NCBI GenBank assembly: GCA_023415715.1
Contig: JAEZJP010000182.1
Span: 1 to 28,708, forward strand
Reading direction: 5' to 3'
Length of the DNA stretch: 28,708 nucleotides
Origin: Bacillota bacterium
Lineage (GTDB): Bacteria > Bacillota > Clostridia > Christensenellales > Aristaeellaceae
Below the pieces are notes generated by a model. It saw nothing but the letters and a program-made list of their open reading frames with translations. It was not told where the DNA came from and made no database searches. Below, one piece after another: positions 1-7,243 of this stretch. The position numbers and the translations under genes are program-made. Every line of letters begins with the position of its first letter. The stretch's first letter is position 1.

Positions 1-92
1 ATCTGGATTACTACAACAACCGCCGCCTGAAGCAAAGGCTGAAGGGCCTGACGCCTGCTGAACACAGACGCCAAGCCCTCCTGGTTGCCTGA
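1..92 (+). CDS. IS3-family transposase (OrfB, integrase core), C-terminal end only
   Basis: The last 29 codons of a transposase are visible in the frame starting at base 3, ending with TGA at 90-92. The peptide contains DYYNNRRLKQRLKGLTPAEH, which matches the conserved tail of IS3/IS150-group OrfB transposases (family pattern YYN-x-R-x-K-x-x-L-K-G-x-x-P-x-x-x-R). The stop lies 10 bases before the terminal inverted repeat, as expected for this family. The DDE catalytic core lies upstream of the window, so whether the enzyme is intact cannot be judged. Confidence 0.8.
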   Translation, partial: LDYYNNRRLKQRLKGLTPAEHRRQALLVA

Positions 93-102
93 CTCGCCTT
101 TT

Positions 103-127
103 TGTCTAACTTTTTGGGGTCACTTCA
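103..127. repeat. IS3-family terminal inverted repeat (right)
   Basis: This 25-base element begins TGTCTAAC, has a central TTTTTGGGG and ends CACTTCA. It is the presumed outer boundary of the insertion sequence. Its inward partner lies outside the window. Confidence 0.7.
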
Positions 128-216
128 GTATCTCCAGCATTTCAAATAAGGTCATAAATAAATGTCAAATCCTTGGGAAGCATAAAAGCAGTAAACCAAA
201 TAAAGGATGGCGTTTC

Positions 217-2553
217 ATGGCTGAAAGCGTATTGGAAATTTCGCTCCGGCGGCCAGATGCAATGGATAAAGCCGCCGGAAAATTGCATTATGTCAAAGAT
301 GAAATAGAGACATCCTGCCTGCATGCCATGCTGCACGTATCGGGGGAAGCCCATGGAATCATCCGGTCTGTCGACATGCAGGAAGCTCTTTCAGTGCCGG
401 GTGTGATAACCATATTAACAGGGGAAGACAGCGCGGTACTTATCGGAAGTCAGATCGAAGATATGCCCCTATTGGCCCGGGAAACCGTGCGTTATTGCGG
501 GGAGCCAGTGGCGCTGGTGGTCGCCCATGAAAAGTGGCAGGCAGTGCAGGCCGCGTCCCGCATCAAGGTTACGTACGACCCTTTGCCCGTGGTGAATTCG
601 GTAATCTACGCTGTGTCAAGCGAAGCCCCGCTGCTTCACCCAAGGATGGCTGAATACAAGCAGGCGGTCGGCGACCTTCATCCGGAACTGAACACCAACA
701 TCGTCAACCATGTCAAAATCCGCAAAGGAGATATGGATTCGGGATGGAAAAAAAGCGAGGTGACGGTGGAAGGGCATTTTATACTGCCCCAGGCCGCGCA
801 CAGCTATATGGAAACACGCACCGCCACCGCATTTATCAAGGGTGACGGAACGGTTGTTATTGAAACCTCCACGCAGGGTCCGCACAATCTTCGAAATACG
901 ATCGCATCCCATTTCCAGCTTTCCGAAGGGCAGATCGAGATATTCGGCTTCCCAGTGGGCGGTGCTTACGGCGGAAAAGTAAACGGCCATCCCGAAATGC
1001 TGGCCTATATTGCATCCAAGGCCGCAGGCGGGCAAAAGGTTGCCCTTACCTTTCCAAGGGAACAATGCTTCACTTCCGTAGGCTGCAAAATTGGGGCCGA
1101 CTGTACAATGAAAATCGGTGCGAAAAAGGACGGGAAGATTGTCGCCTTGGAAGCCGCCTACTATATCGATACTGGCGGGTACGCCGATTCAGGACCCAGG
1201 ATGGCATATGCCGCTGCCTGCAATACCGGAGAGGTCTACGCGATAGACAATATACAATGCGACGCTTATTGTGTGTATACCAATCACGTATACGCCACCT
1301 CCTTCCGGGGTTTCGGTCATGATACATCCACCTTTTGCATGGAACGAATGATGGATAAGCTGGCAAAAGCTTTGAATATAGATGCGGCTAGCCTTCGGCT
1401 ACTGAACCTGAACAAGGAGGGCGGTACAACACCTACCCAGGTGAAAACAACAAAAAGCAATTTCGGCGATCCCACAGGCTGCCTGAATAAGGCGTCGCAA
1501 ATGATCAGGTGGGAGGAAGGGCAGGTCATTCCCGCAGGGAAGGACAAGGTGAGGGCCAAAGGCCTGGCATGCCTTACAAAAACATCCAGCTCCCCCACCG
1601 ACGCAAGCTCCGGGGCGGTGATCCTCTTTTGTGCGGACGGCACGGTGAACATCGTCTGCGGCGTGGTGGAATGCGGCCAGGGGTTCGTACCATCCATCCG
1701 CCAGGTTTTAGCCGAAAAGCTGCATATGGACCCGCAAAGGATTTTCGTCAAAGAGACGATCGATACAAGGGTATCCCCTGAGCACTGGAAAACCGTTGCC
1801 AGCATGTCCCTCTTCATGGCCGGCAACGCGGTCTTGTCAGCGGCGGACGACGCCATAGAACAGCTAAAAAAGACGGCCGCCGTAGCATTGAGATGCCAGG
1901 CAGGCCATTTGGAAGTAGGTAATGAAAAGGTTTACCAGGTAAGCGATCCTGACGTGTTTGTGGAGATACGGCATCTAGTGGGCGGTTTGAAGCTGCAAAA
2001 CGGCATCTCCATCGGCGGCCAGGTGATAGGCCGGGGAAGCTATGTCATGGAGCACATCACAACCCTGGATACAGAAACCGGCCAGGGAAGAAGCGGCCCC
2101 TATTGGACGCCGGCAGCGCAGGCAGTGGAAATTGAATATGACAAAAAGGAGCACACTTACCGCCTATTACATGCCGTGACCGCCATCGATGAAGGAAAGG
2201 TTGTTCATACCGCCAACAGCCGCGGGCAGATCACAGGCGGCATACATATGGGGCTGAGCGTGGCGACACGGGAGCATTTCACGTATAACGAACGGGCACA
2301 GCTTCTAGAATCCAGTTTCCGTATCTATAAGGTCATGCATTTTGGCGAAAGTCCCGCCTACGATGTGGCCTTCTTGGAAACGCCCAACAAGGACGGCCCC
2401 TTTGGATACCGCGGCATCAACGAACACGGCGCAATCGGCATGGCTCCCGCCCTGGCCAATGCCCTGGTTGCTGCCACCGGCAAAGAAATGGATGAACTGC
2501 CTTTGACGTTTGAAAAGGTATGGAGGCTTTCGGGAAAGGGGGTATGTACATGA
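217..2553 (+). CDS. Molybdenum hydroxylase (xanthine dehydrogenase/CoxL family), large Mo-binding subunit
   Basis: This 778-residue protein is the molybdopterin-binding catalytic subunit of a three-subunit hydroxylase that would oxidise a purine, N-heterocycle or aldehyde at a Mo centre in the cytoplasm. Start 217 is preferred: AAAGGA lies about 10 bases upstream and the MAES start begins homology directly, while the open frame back to 85 only reads through the IS end. The a/b-hammerhead domain covers about residues 20-140 and Mo-binding domains follow. Motifs seen are GGAYGGK (248-254, family GGGFGGK), SFRGFGH (362-368, the substrate-arginine loop), VECGQG (E485) and GINEHG (E736, at the position of the catalytic Glu). 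It lacks the form I CO dehydrogenase loop AYRCSFR, so CO oxidation is unlikely. The stop overlaps the next gene. The exact substrate is unknown. Confidence 0.88.
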   Translation: MAESVLEISLRRPDAMDKAAGKLHYVKDEIETSCLHAMLHVSGEAHGIIRSVDMQEALSVPGVITILTGEDSAVLIGSQIEDMPLLARETVRYCGEPVALVVAHEKWQAVQAASRIKVTYDPLPVVNSVIYAVSSEAPLLHPRMAEYKQAVGDLHPELNTNIVNHVKIRKGDMDSGWKKSEVTVEGHFILPQAAHSYMETRTATAFIKGDGTVVIETSTQGPHNLRNTIASHFQLSEGQIEIFGFPVGGAYGGKVNGHPEMLAYIASKAAGGQKVALTFPREQCFTSVGCKIGADCTMKIGAKKDGKIVALEAAYYIDTGGYADSGPRMAYAAACNTGEVYAIDNIQCDAYCVYTNHVYATSFRGFGHDTSTFCMERMMDKLAKALNIDAASLRLLNLNKEGGTTPTQVKTTKSNFGDPTGCLNKASQMIRWEEGQVIPAGKDKVRAKGLACLTKTSSSPTDASSGAVILFCADGTVNIVCGVVECGQGFVPSIRQVLAEKLHMDPQRIFVKETIDTRVSPEHWKTVASMSLFMAGNAVLSAADDAIEQLKKTAAVALRCQAGHLEVGNEKVYQVSDPDVFVEIRHLVGGLKLQNGISIGGQVIGRGSYVMEHITTLDTETGQGRSGPYWTPAAQAVEIEYDKKEHTYRLLHAVTAIDEGKVVHTANSRGQITGGIHMGLSVATREHFTYNERAQLLESSFRIYKVMHFGESPAYDVAFLETPNKDGPFGYRGINEHGAIGMAPALANALVAATGKEMDELPLTFEKVWRLSGKGVCT

Positions 2554-3380
2554 TCCCTTTCCCCTTTGCCTATTTAGCTCCCGAAACGCTACAAGAAGCG
2601 GCGGATGCTTACAGCGACTGTGTAAGCCGCAGCCTTACGCCCCTGTACTACACCGGCGGGACGGAGATCATCACCATGGGACGGGTGGGCAGCATACGCT
2701 TTGGCGCGGTGATCGATTTGAAATGCATACCCGAAATGAAAGGATTCGGCAATAAAAACAATCGTTTGAAAGTTGGCGCAGCGGAGACATTGAACGATGT
2801 GGCTTGCTGGAACGGCTTTCCTCTGCTTACCAAGTGCTGCCAGCGCGTAGCGGACCATACCGCCCAATGTAAGATCACCCTGGGCGGTAACATCGCGGGA
2901 ACGGTTATATACCATGAGGCTATGCTGGCACTTATGCTCTCTGATACCAAGGCGGAGCTATATGGACCGGAAGGAAGCCGTACCGCAAGCCTGAACGCGC
3001 TGCTTAACCCCATGCTCAGCCTGAAGCCGGGGGAATTTTTCGTTCGCTTTTCCTTTGATATGATTTTTTCCGGCTTGCCCTTTGTGCATGCGAAGCATGT
3101 GGTGAGCGAAAAAATCGGCTATCCTCTTTTCACGCTGGCAGCCATTCAAAAAGATGGTGTAATGGAGGCGGCGGTAAGCGGGTTATACCATTACCCAGTC
3201 CGTTTTCATTTTCCAATGGCCGGTGCTTGTACTGACCCCGAAAATCTAACGTGCCAGCTTCGCAGCCAGATGAAGGAAGAACCCTTGAGCGACGCTTCAG
3301 GCTCCGCGGAATACCGTCTTTTCAGGCTGGAAGGGGCGCTGAACGATGCGGCGGCAAAGCTTAGAGGATTGAAAACATGA
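2550..3380 (+). CDS. Molybdenum hydroxylase, FAD-binding medium subunit (CoxM/XdhB-like)
   Basis: This 276-residue protein is the flavin subunit that passes electrons from the iron-sulphur subunit to the final acceptor. The FAD-contact motifs of the CoxM/XdhB family are visible: YTGGTE (34-39, family AGGTD) and TLGGNIAG (110-117). A C-terminal CODH-type flavoprotein region follows. I chose the ATG at 2550 because it overlaps the large-subunit stop as ATGA and has AAAGGGGG about 9 bases upstream; in-frame ATGs at 2520 and 2544 also exist but sit less well on that site. The same ATGA overlap links it to the small subunit, so the three proteins are probably translated in a coupled way. Its length is near the usual 270-290 residues. 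Confidence 0.87.
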   Translation: MIPFPFAYLAPETLQEAADAYSDCVSRSLTPLYYTGGTEIITMGRVGSIRFGAVIDLKCIPEMKGFGNKNNRLKVGAAETLNDVACWNGFPLLTKCCQRVADHTAQCKITLGGNIAGTVIYHEAMLALMLSDTKAELYGPEGSRTASLNALLNPMLSLKPGEFFVRFSFDMIFSGLPFVHAKHVVSEKIGYPLFTLAAIQKDGVMEAAVSGLYHYPVRFHFPMAGACTDPENLTCQLRSQMKEEPLSDASGSAEYRLFRLEGALNDAAAKLRGLKT

Positions 3381-3847
3381 GGCGTATAGACGGAAAAACG
3401 CTCATTACCCTTACAATCAACGGCCAGCCTGTTGAAACGGCTGTATATCCTAATCAGACGCTTCTGGATGTGCTGCGGGACAACCTGGGTTTAACCGGGT
3501 GCAAGCCAGGCTGTGAGAATGGGGATTGCGGAGCCTGTACCGTCATCATGGACGGCTGGCCCATGAAATCCTGCCTTTGCCTGGCGGTGGAGGCGCCCGG
3601 CCACGAAATCATCACCGCAGAGGGGCTGCAAAACACTTCCCTTCAAGAAGCCTTTGCAGACTTTTTCGCCATGCAGTGCGGTTACTGCACGCCGGGTTTT
3701 ATAATGAATGCCCACGCGCTTTTGAACCATGACTCAAAACCTGATGATGATACCGTAGACACCTGGATGCAGTCCAACATATGCCGTTGTACATGCTATG
3801 AAGAAATCAGTAAAGCTATAAGAACAGTAATCGACAAAATACGATGA
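3377..3847 (+). CDS. Molybdenum hydroxylase, 2Fe-2S small subunit (CoxS/XdhC-like)
   Basis: This 156-residue protein carries the two 2Fe-2S clusters of the hydroxylase. The plant-ferredoxin-type cluster is bound by C46, C51, C54 and C66, with the typical GCENGDCGACTV segment. The second, helical-bundle cluster is bound by C101 and C104 (QCGYCTPGF) and by C136 and C138 (NICRCTCY). The family consensus at the last motif is CRCTGY; here the Gly is a third cysteine, C140, and an extra C42 and C68 also sit near the first cluster. The start ATG overlaps the FAD-subunit stop (ATGA). It is the last gene of the operon; no terminator is obvious before the next promoter, which overlaps its stop codon. 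Confidence 0.9.
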   Translation: MRRIDGKTLITLTINGQPVETAVYPNQTLLDVLRDNLGLTGCKPGCENGDCGACTVIMDGWPMKSCLCLAVEAPGHEIITAEGLQNTSLQEAFADFFAMQCGYCTPGFIMNAHALLNHDSKPDDDTVDTWMQSNICRCTCYEEISKAIRTVIDKIR

Positions 3848-3875
3848 TGACAAAGATCAAATTTCCATATATAAT
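3847..3875 (+). promoter_or_regulatory. Sigma-A-type promoter for the secreted protein gene at 3919
   Basis: ATGACA (3847-3852) and TATAAT (3870-3875) are separated by 17 bases. This is 5/6 and 6/6 to consensus. The -35 box starts at the last base of the stop codon of the 2Fe-2S subunit gene. The predicted transcript would start near 3882. Confidence 0.65.
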
Positions 3876-3918
3876 AAATTTGTACCTGATTGATAGATAA
3901 TAATGAAAGGAGTTTCCT

Positions 3919-5547
3919 ATGAATCTTCGTAAAATAACCGCACTTGTCATGGCTTTGGCGCTTCTTTTGGTGCCCTCCCTGTCCCTGGGAGAAAGCGCGG
4001 CTAAAGCTTTTGAACAAAAGGCGCAGGATGCAGGCCGCAGCCTGAATACCACTGTAACCTTTGTTCCCGGAGATTTTCTTTCCCAGGATCCAACCCTTAG
4101 CATGGTCGCGGATGTGCTCAAAACCCTGAGCATCAAAACCACCAGCCAGAAAGACAGCGAGAACTCCCTGGGCTCCTTCTCCATGCTTTTGCAGGATCAG
4201 CCCGCCCTGTCCTTCACGGCCTTTACAAAAGGAGAAGAGCTCCACCTCATGAGCAGCCTGCTGGGGGACAGCGTTTTGTCTTTCACCCCGGAAGAGTTTG
4301 CGCAGCTTTATTTCACCTTGTCCGACGCAGCCCTTGACGCCGCGGAAAAATCCGGGATGGATGCCGATGCGCTTGCACAGCTTAAGTCCCAGATGGATAG
4401 CTACAAGTCCATAATTACCGGCATCCTCACCGCCAAAACATCCGGCGCCGATACCGAGGTATTCGCAATGCCTTTCAAACTGCCTGAGTTCAATCAGGAA
4501 AGTTTGCAGGCGGATCTGATCACACCCATTACCACCTGGGCGACCGGCATCATGTCCGCCCCTCAAATGATCGCCGGCACATTTGAAAGTGAAAAGCATG
4601 ACACTGCAACCACCCAGGTGGTTTACAGCATCAGTGCCGAACAGATTCAGCAGCTATTGCAGATCGTATCCGATTGGGCAGCCAAGGAAGACAATTTCAA
4701 TGAACTTGTTAACTTCCTTTCTTCCGCCTCCGCTGGTACAAGCCAGCTGAAAGACGAAGATAAAGCAAAGCTTCTTCAGGGGATCAAGGACATGCCCGCA
4801 TCCTTTGCGAAGAATGCCGCTCCTTCCATGAAGCAGCCCGTAACCCTTACCATGCTGATGGATGACAAGGGCAACACCCCTGCCACCGAAATCAAGGGCC
4901 AGTTTGCCAGCACCGCCGGTACCGCTGCCGAGGATTTCAACTTCCTTCTGGGCATCTACAGCAAAACAGAAGGTTCTGACGTGACCAGCCAGTTTACGCT
5001 CGATGCGGGCACAGCTGCCGATTCTTTCCGCCTTGCCTTCAGCGATAAAGCGCCTGCCGACGGCTCACCTGCTGCCGTAAAAGCCTGGAAGCTGGAAGCC
5101 GGTGCGACTGAAAACGGGGCCGAAGCCTTCTCGCTTGCCCTTGATTTCACCGGCGAAGAAAAAGCAACCGAAACCACCGCGGACGATACCTGGAAGCTGG
5201 GCGTTAATCTCAACGCCGGCGGCATGCCCATCAGCGTTACCCTGGACAACAAATCCAATACCACCTTCGACGGCAAGGATGTAAAGACGGATGAAGTCTT
5301 GACCGTAGCCATGACCGGCATCGAAGGCCCTGCGCTGACCATCAATACATCCACCGTATCAGGCGATCCTGTAGCATACCCCGAAGTTTCCGCCGACAGC
5401 GTGCGCCTGGGCAAAATGACCATGGAAGAACTCACTGCCTGGTCTCAAACAGCCTCGCAGACTGCCTTGGCCAGCCTGATGGGCGCCATGCAGTACCTGC
5501 CCCAATCAGTTCTGGCGTTGGTTACCGGTGCCCCCGCCACCAACTAA
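3919..5547 (+). CDS. Secreted protein of unknown function
   Basis: I do not recognise a family. The 542-residue product starts with a clear signal peptide: MNLRKI, then a hydrophobic stretch to about residue 24 ending in SLSLGES. No lipobox cysteine follows, so it is probably released or loosely held at the surface. The mature part is rich in Thr, Ser, Ala, Asp and Lys and almost free of Cys. Its second half has alternating polar/hydrophobic segments typical of beta structure, for example LTINTSTVSG. AAAGGAG lies 7 bases before the ATG. It has its own promoter (3847-3875) and terminator (5566-5602), so it is monocistronic. A lipoprotein-like or stalk-associated envelope role is possible but cannot be shown here. 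Confidence 0.8.
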   Translation: MNLRKITALVMALALLLVPSLSLGESAAKAFEQKAQDAGRSLNTTVTFVPGDFLSQDPTLSMVADVLKTLSIKTTSQKDSENSLGSFSMLLQDQPALSFTAFTKGEELHLMSSLLGDSVLSFTPEEFAQLYFTLSDAALDAAEKSGMDADALAQLKSQMDSYKSIITGILTAKTSGADTEVFAMPFKLPEFNQESLQADLITPITTWATGIMSAPQMIAGTFESEKHDTATTQVVYSISAEQIQQLLQIVSDWAAKEDNFNELVNFLSSASAGTSQLKDEDKAKLLQGIKDMPASFAKNAAPSMKQPVTLTMLMDDKGNTPATEIKGQFASTAGTAAEDFNFLLGIYSKTEGSDVTSQFTLDAGTAADSFRLAFSDKAPADGSPAAVKAWKLEAGATENGAEAFSLALDFTGEEKATETTADDTWKLGVNLNAGGMPISVTLDNKSNTTFDGKDVKTDEVLTVAMTGIEGPALTINTSTVSGDPVAYPEVSADSVRLGKMTMEELTAWSQTASQTALASLMGAMQYLPQSVLALVTGAPATN

Positions 5548-5565
5548 AAAAGCAAAAGCTGCCTT

Positions 5566-5602
5566 GCGCACCGGCCAAGCTTTGGCCGGTGCGCATTATT
5601 TT
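5566..5602 (+). terminator. Intrinsic terminator after the secreted protein gene
   Basis: A perfect 13-bp stem, GCGCACCGGCCAA (5566-5578) with TTGGCCGGTGCGC (5582-5594), closes a 3-base loop and is followed by ATTATTTT. It begins 18 bases after the stop codon. Confidence 0.85.
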
Positions 5603-5628
5603 GACTCTTTCGCATTATATGTTATAAT
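5601..5628 (+). promoter_or_regulatory. Sigma-A-type promoter for the MATE gene
   Basis: TTGACT (5601-5606) and TATAAT (5623-5628) have a 16-base spacer. The -35 box sits directly in the T-rich tail of the preceding terminator. Transcription should begin near 5635, giving a leader of about 85 bases before the MATE start codon. Confidence 0.75.
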
Positions 5629-5652
5629 GAACGCCGGTACGGAATCCATGAG

Positions 5653-5680
5653 AAGGCTCATTCATACACGAGCCTTTTTA
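5653..5680 (+). terminator. Terminator-like hairpin inside the MATE leader (possible attenuator)
   Basis: AAGGCTC (5653-5659) pairs perfectly with GAGCCTT (5670-5676) around a 10-base loop and runs into a T tract (5675-5679, then ATAT). It lies downstream of the promoter at 5601-5628 and upstream of the MATE coding region, so it would be transcribed as part of that leader. Premature termination is inferred. A fixed terminator for read-through from upstream is less likely, because a stronger one already lies at 5566. Confidence 0.5.
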
Positions 5681-5720
5681 TATCGCATTTTTTATTTAGG
5701 CGAAGGAAGCGGTTATTCTT

Positions 5721-7112
5721 ATGGCCTCCCAAAATCATGACATGGATATGTGCAACGGTCCGATTTTCAAAAAAATACTGATTTTTTCCCTGCCCATTAT
5801 GGCAATGAACGTGCTGCAGCTTATGTTCAACGCCGCCGATATGATCGTTGTCGGACGGTTTTCGGGCAGCAGAGCCCTGGCTGCGGTAGGCGCGACGGGT
5901 GCGCTTATCACCCTTATCGTCAACCTGTTTATGGGCTTGTCGGTAGGCACAAGCGTTGTCGTAGCGCAGGATTACGGAGCCAATAAACCGGATGATGTGA
6001 GCCGGTCTGTTCATACCTCCATCGCCATTAGCATTATCAGCGGCCTGATTGTTATGGTAGCGGGTTTTGTGTTTTGCAAGCCGCTTCTTATTATGATGGG
6101 TACTCCGGCAGACATCATTGATTTGTCGGAGCTATATATGAAAATTTATTTTATCGGCCTGCCTGCCAGCATGGTATACAATTTCGGCTCGGCCATCCTG
6201 CGAGCCGTGGGCGACAGCCGCCACCCGATGTACTACCTTGTCATAACCGGCATTTTAAACGTGTTATTAAACCTGTTCTTCGTGATCGTCCTGCATATGA
6301 GCGTGGACGGCGTGGCATGGGCTACGATCATTTCCCAGTACCTGTCGGTGGTTCTGATCTTGATCTGCCTTTACAGATCCGATAGCGCCATACGGTTTAT
6401 GCCGCGCCAATTGCGCATTGATTTAATCAAACTGAAGGCGATTGTGAAGATCGGCCTGCCTGCCGGATTGCAGGGTCTGCTTTTTTCCATTTCCAATGTG
6501 CTGATCCAATCGGCCGTCAACTTTTTCGGTTCCACCATGGTGGCGGCCAGCTCTGCCGCAAGCAATGTGGAAGGTTTCGTGGGCACCGCAACGAACGCTT
6601 ATTACAACGCTGCCATTTCCTTCACCGGGCAGAACATGGGTGCAAAGAAGTATGACAGGATTGATACCATCGCAAAGGTTTGCACGGTGCTGATCTTTGC
6701 CACATGGATCCTGCTGGGCGGATTGACAATGCTCCTGGGCAGGCCCCTGATCGGCTTTTACACATCTGATCCGGAAGTCATAAACCTTGGCATACAGCGT
6801 CTGAACGTTATGATGATTGCATACTTTACCTGCGGCATGATGAACGTGTATCCGGGCCTTACCCGCGGTATGGGATTTTCCCTGCTGCCCATGCTTTGCA
6901 CGCTGATAGGTGCCTGCCTCATGCGTATTGTCTGGCTGGCTACGGTCTTTGCCTGGTTCCCCACAATCATCGTGCTCTTTGCATGCTATCCGGTCACATG
7001 GGCGCTGACGGGTTTTGGCCAGGTAGGCATTTACCTTTACTCACGGAAAAAGGTCCGCAGGCAGGGCGCTCCGGAGGCGCAAGCATCCTGTGCCGTTCAA
7101 AGTATCTCCTAA
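5721..7112 (+). CDS. MATE-family multidrug/metabolite efflux transporter
   Basis: The 463-residue membrane protein belongs to the multidrug and toxic compound extrusion family, which exports cationic drugs or metabolites in exchange for Na+ or H+. About 12 hydrophobic segments form two related halves. The first half carries the family signature in helices 1-2 (FSLPIMAMNVLQLMFNAADM, then IVVGRFSG) and a helix-2 region with GATGALITLI. The second half restarts at about residue 230 (KIGLPAGLQGLLFSISN). An AAGGAAG site precedes the ATG by about 11 bases. The gene appears to be alone in its transcript, behind a promoter and a leader hairpin. The C-terminus ends in a short basic tail. The substrate cannot be predicted from sequence. 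Confidence 0.9.
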   Translation: MASQNHDMDMCNGPIFKKILIFSLPIMAMNVLQLMFNAADMIVVGRFSGSRALAAVGATGALITLIVNLFMGLSVGTSVVVAQDYGANKPDDVSRSVHTSIAISIISGLIVMVAGFVFCKPLLIMMGTPADIIDLSELYMKIYFIGLPASMVYNFGSAILRAVGDSRHPMYYLVITGILNVLLNLFFVIVLHMSVDGVAWATIISQYLSVVLILICLYRSDSAIRFMPRQLRIDLIKLKAIVKIGLPAGLQGLLFSISNVLIQSAVNFFGSTMVAASSAASNVEGFVGTATNAYYNAAISFTGQNMGAKKYDRIDTIAKVCTVLIFATWILLGGLTMLLGRPLIGFYTSDPEVINLGIQRLNVMMIAYFTCGMMNVYPGLTRGMGFSLLPMLCTLIGACLMRIVWLATVFAWFPTIIVLFACYPVTWALTGFGQVGIYLYSRKKVRRQGAPEAQASCAVQSIS

Positions 7113-7174
7113 CCGGTTTACGACCAAGGCATTTACGCAATCGAGGGTAGATTGCCGGAAGCATATACAATTTT

Positions 7175-7192
7175 TACAATTGATCGATTGTA
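7175..7192. promoter_or_regulatory. Inverted repeat overlapping the L,D-transpeptidase -35 box (candidate operator)
   Basis: TACAAT (7175-7180) and ATTGTA (7187-7192) form a perfect 6-bp inverted repeat around TGATCG. The right arm overlaps the candidate -35 box at 7188-7193, so a bound regulator would block the polymerase. No regulator is identified. Confidence 0.4.
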
Positions 7193-7217
7193 ATCGTGTG
7201 CCAAATATTGCTATAAT
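7188..7217 (+). promoter_or_regulatory. Sigma-A-type promoter for the L,D-transpeptidase gene
   Basis: TTGTAA (7188-7193) and TATAAT (7212-7217) are separated by 18 bases. The -10 box is a full consensus match and lies 26 bases before the start codon. Confidence 0.55.
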
Positions 7218-7243
7218 TGGGCATACACTTCCGGAGGTTTATC

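Larger units (their letters stand above)
1..127 (+). mobile_element. Right end of an IS3-family insertion sequence (left part outside window)
   Basis: The window opens inside an insertion sequence. Positions 1-92 hold the end of a transposase reading frame, and positions 103-127 read TGTCTAACTTTTTGGGG followed by TCACTTCA. This ends in the CA expected of an IS3-family right terminus, and its reverse complement begins TGAAGTGACCCC, the usual look of IS150-group ends. The 3 bases after it (128-130, GTA) would be one copy of the target duplication if one was made. The left end lies outside the window, so the duplication cannot be checked. Confidence 0.8.

Noticed and set aside
85..216. N-terminal extension of the molybdenum hydroxylase large subunit reading from inside the IS end
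   Set aside because: The extra 44 residues match no family feature and cross the IS terminal repeat. A good ribosome binding site precedes the ATG at 217.
217..3847. Aerobic CO dehydrogenase (coxLSM)
   Set aside because: The large subunit lacks the AYRCSFR loop of form I enzymes, and no cox accessory genes are nearby. A general molybdenum hydroxylase is a safer call.
3796..4599. 267-codon minus-strand frame opposite the secreted protein gene
   Set aside because: It has no ribosome binding site or recognisable domain, and it runs opposite a gene with a good signal peptide, promoter and terminator.
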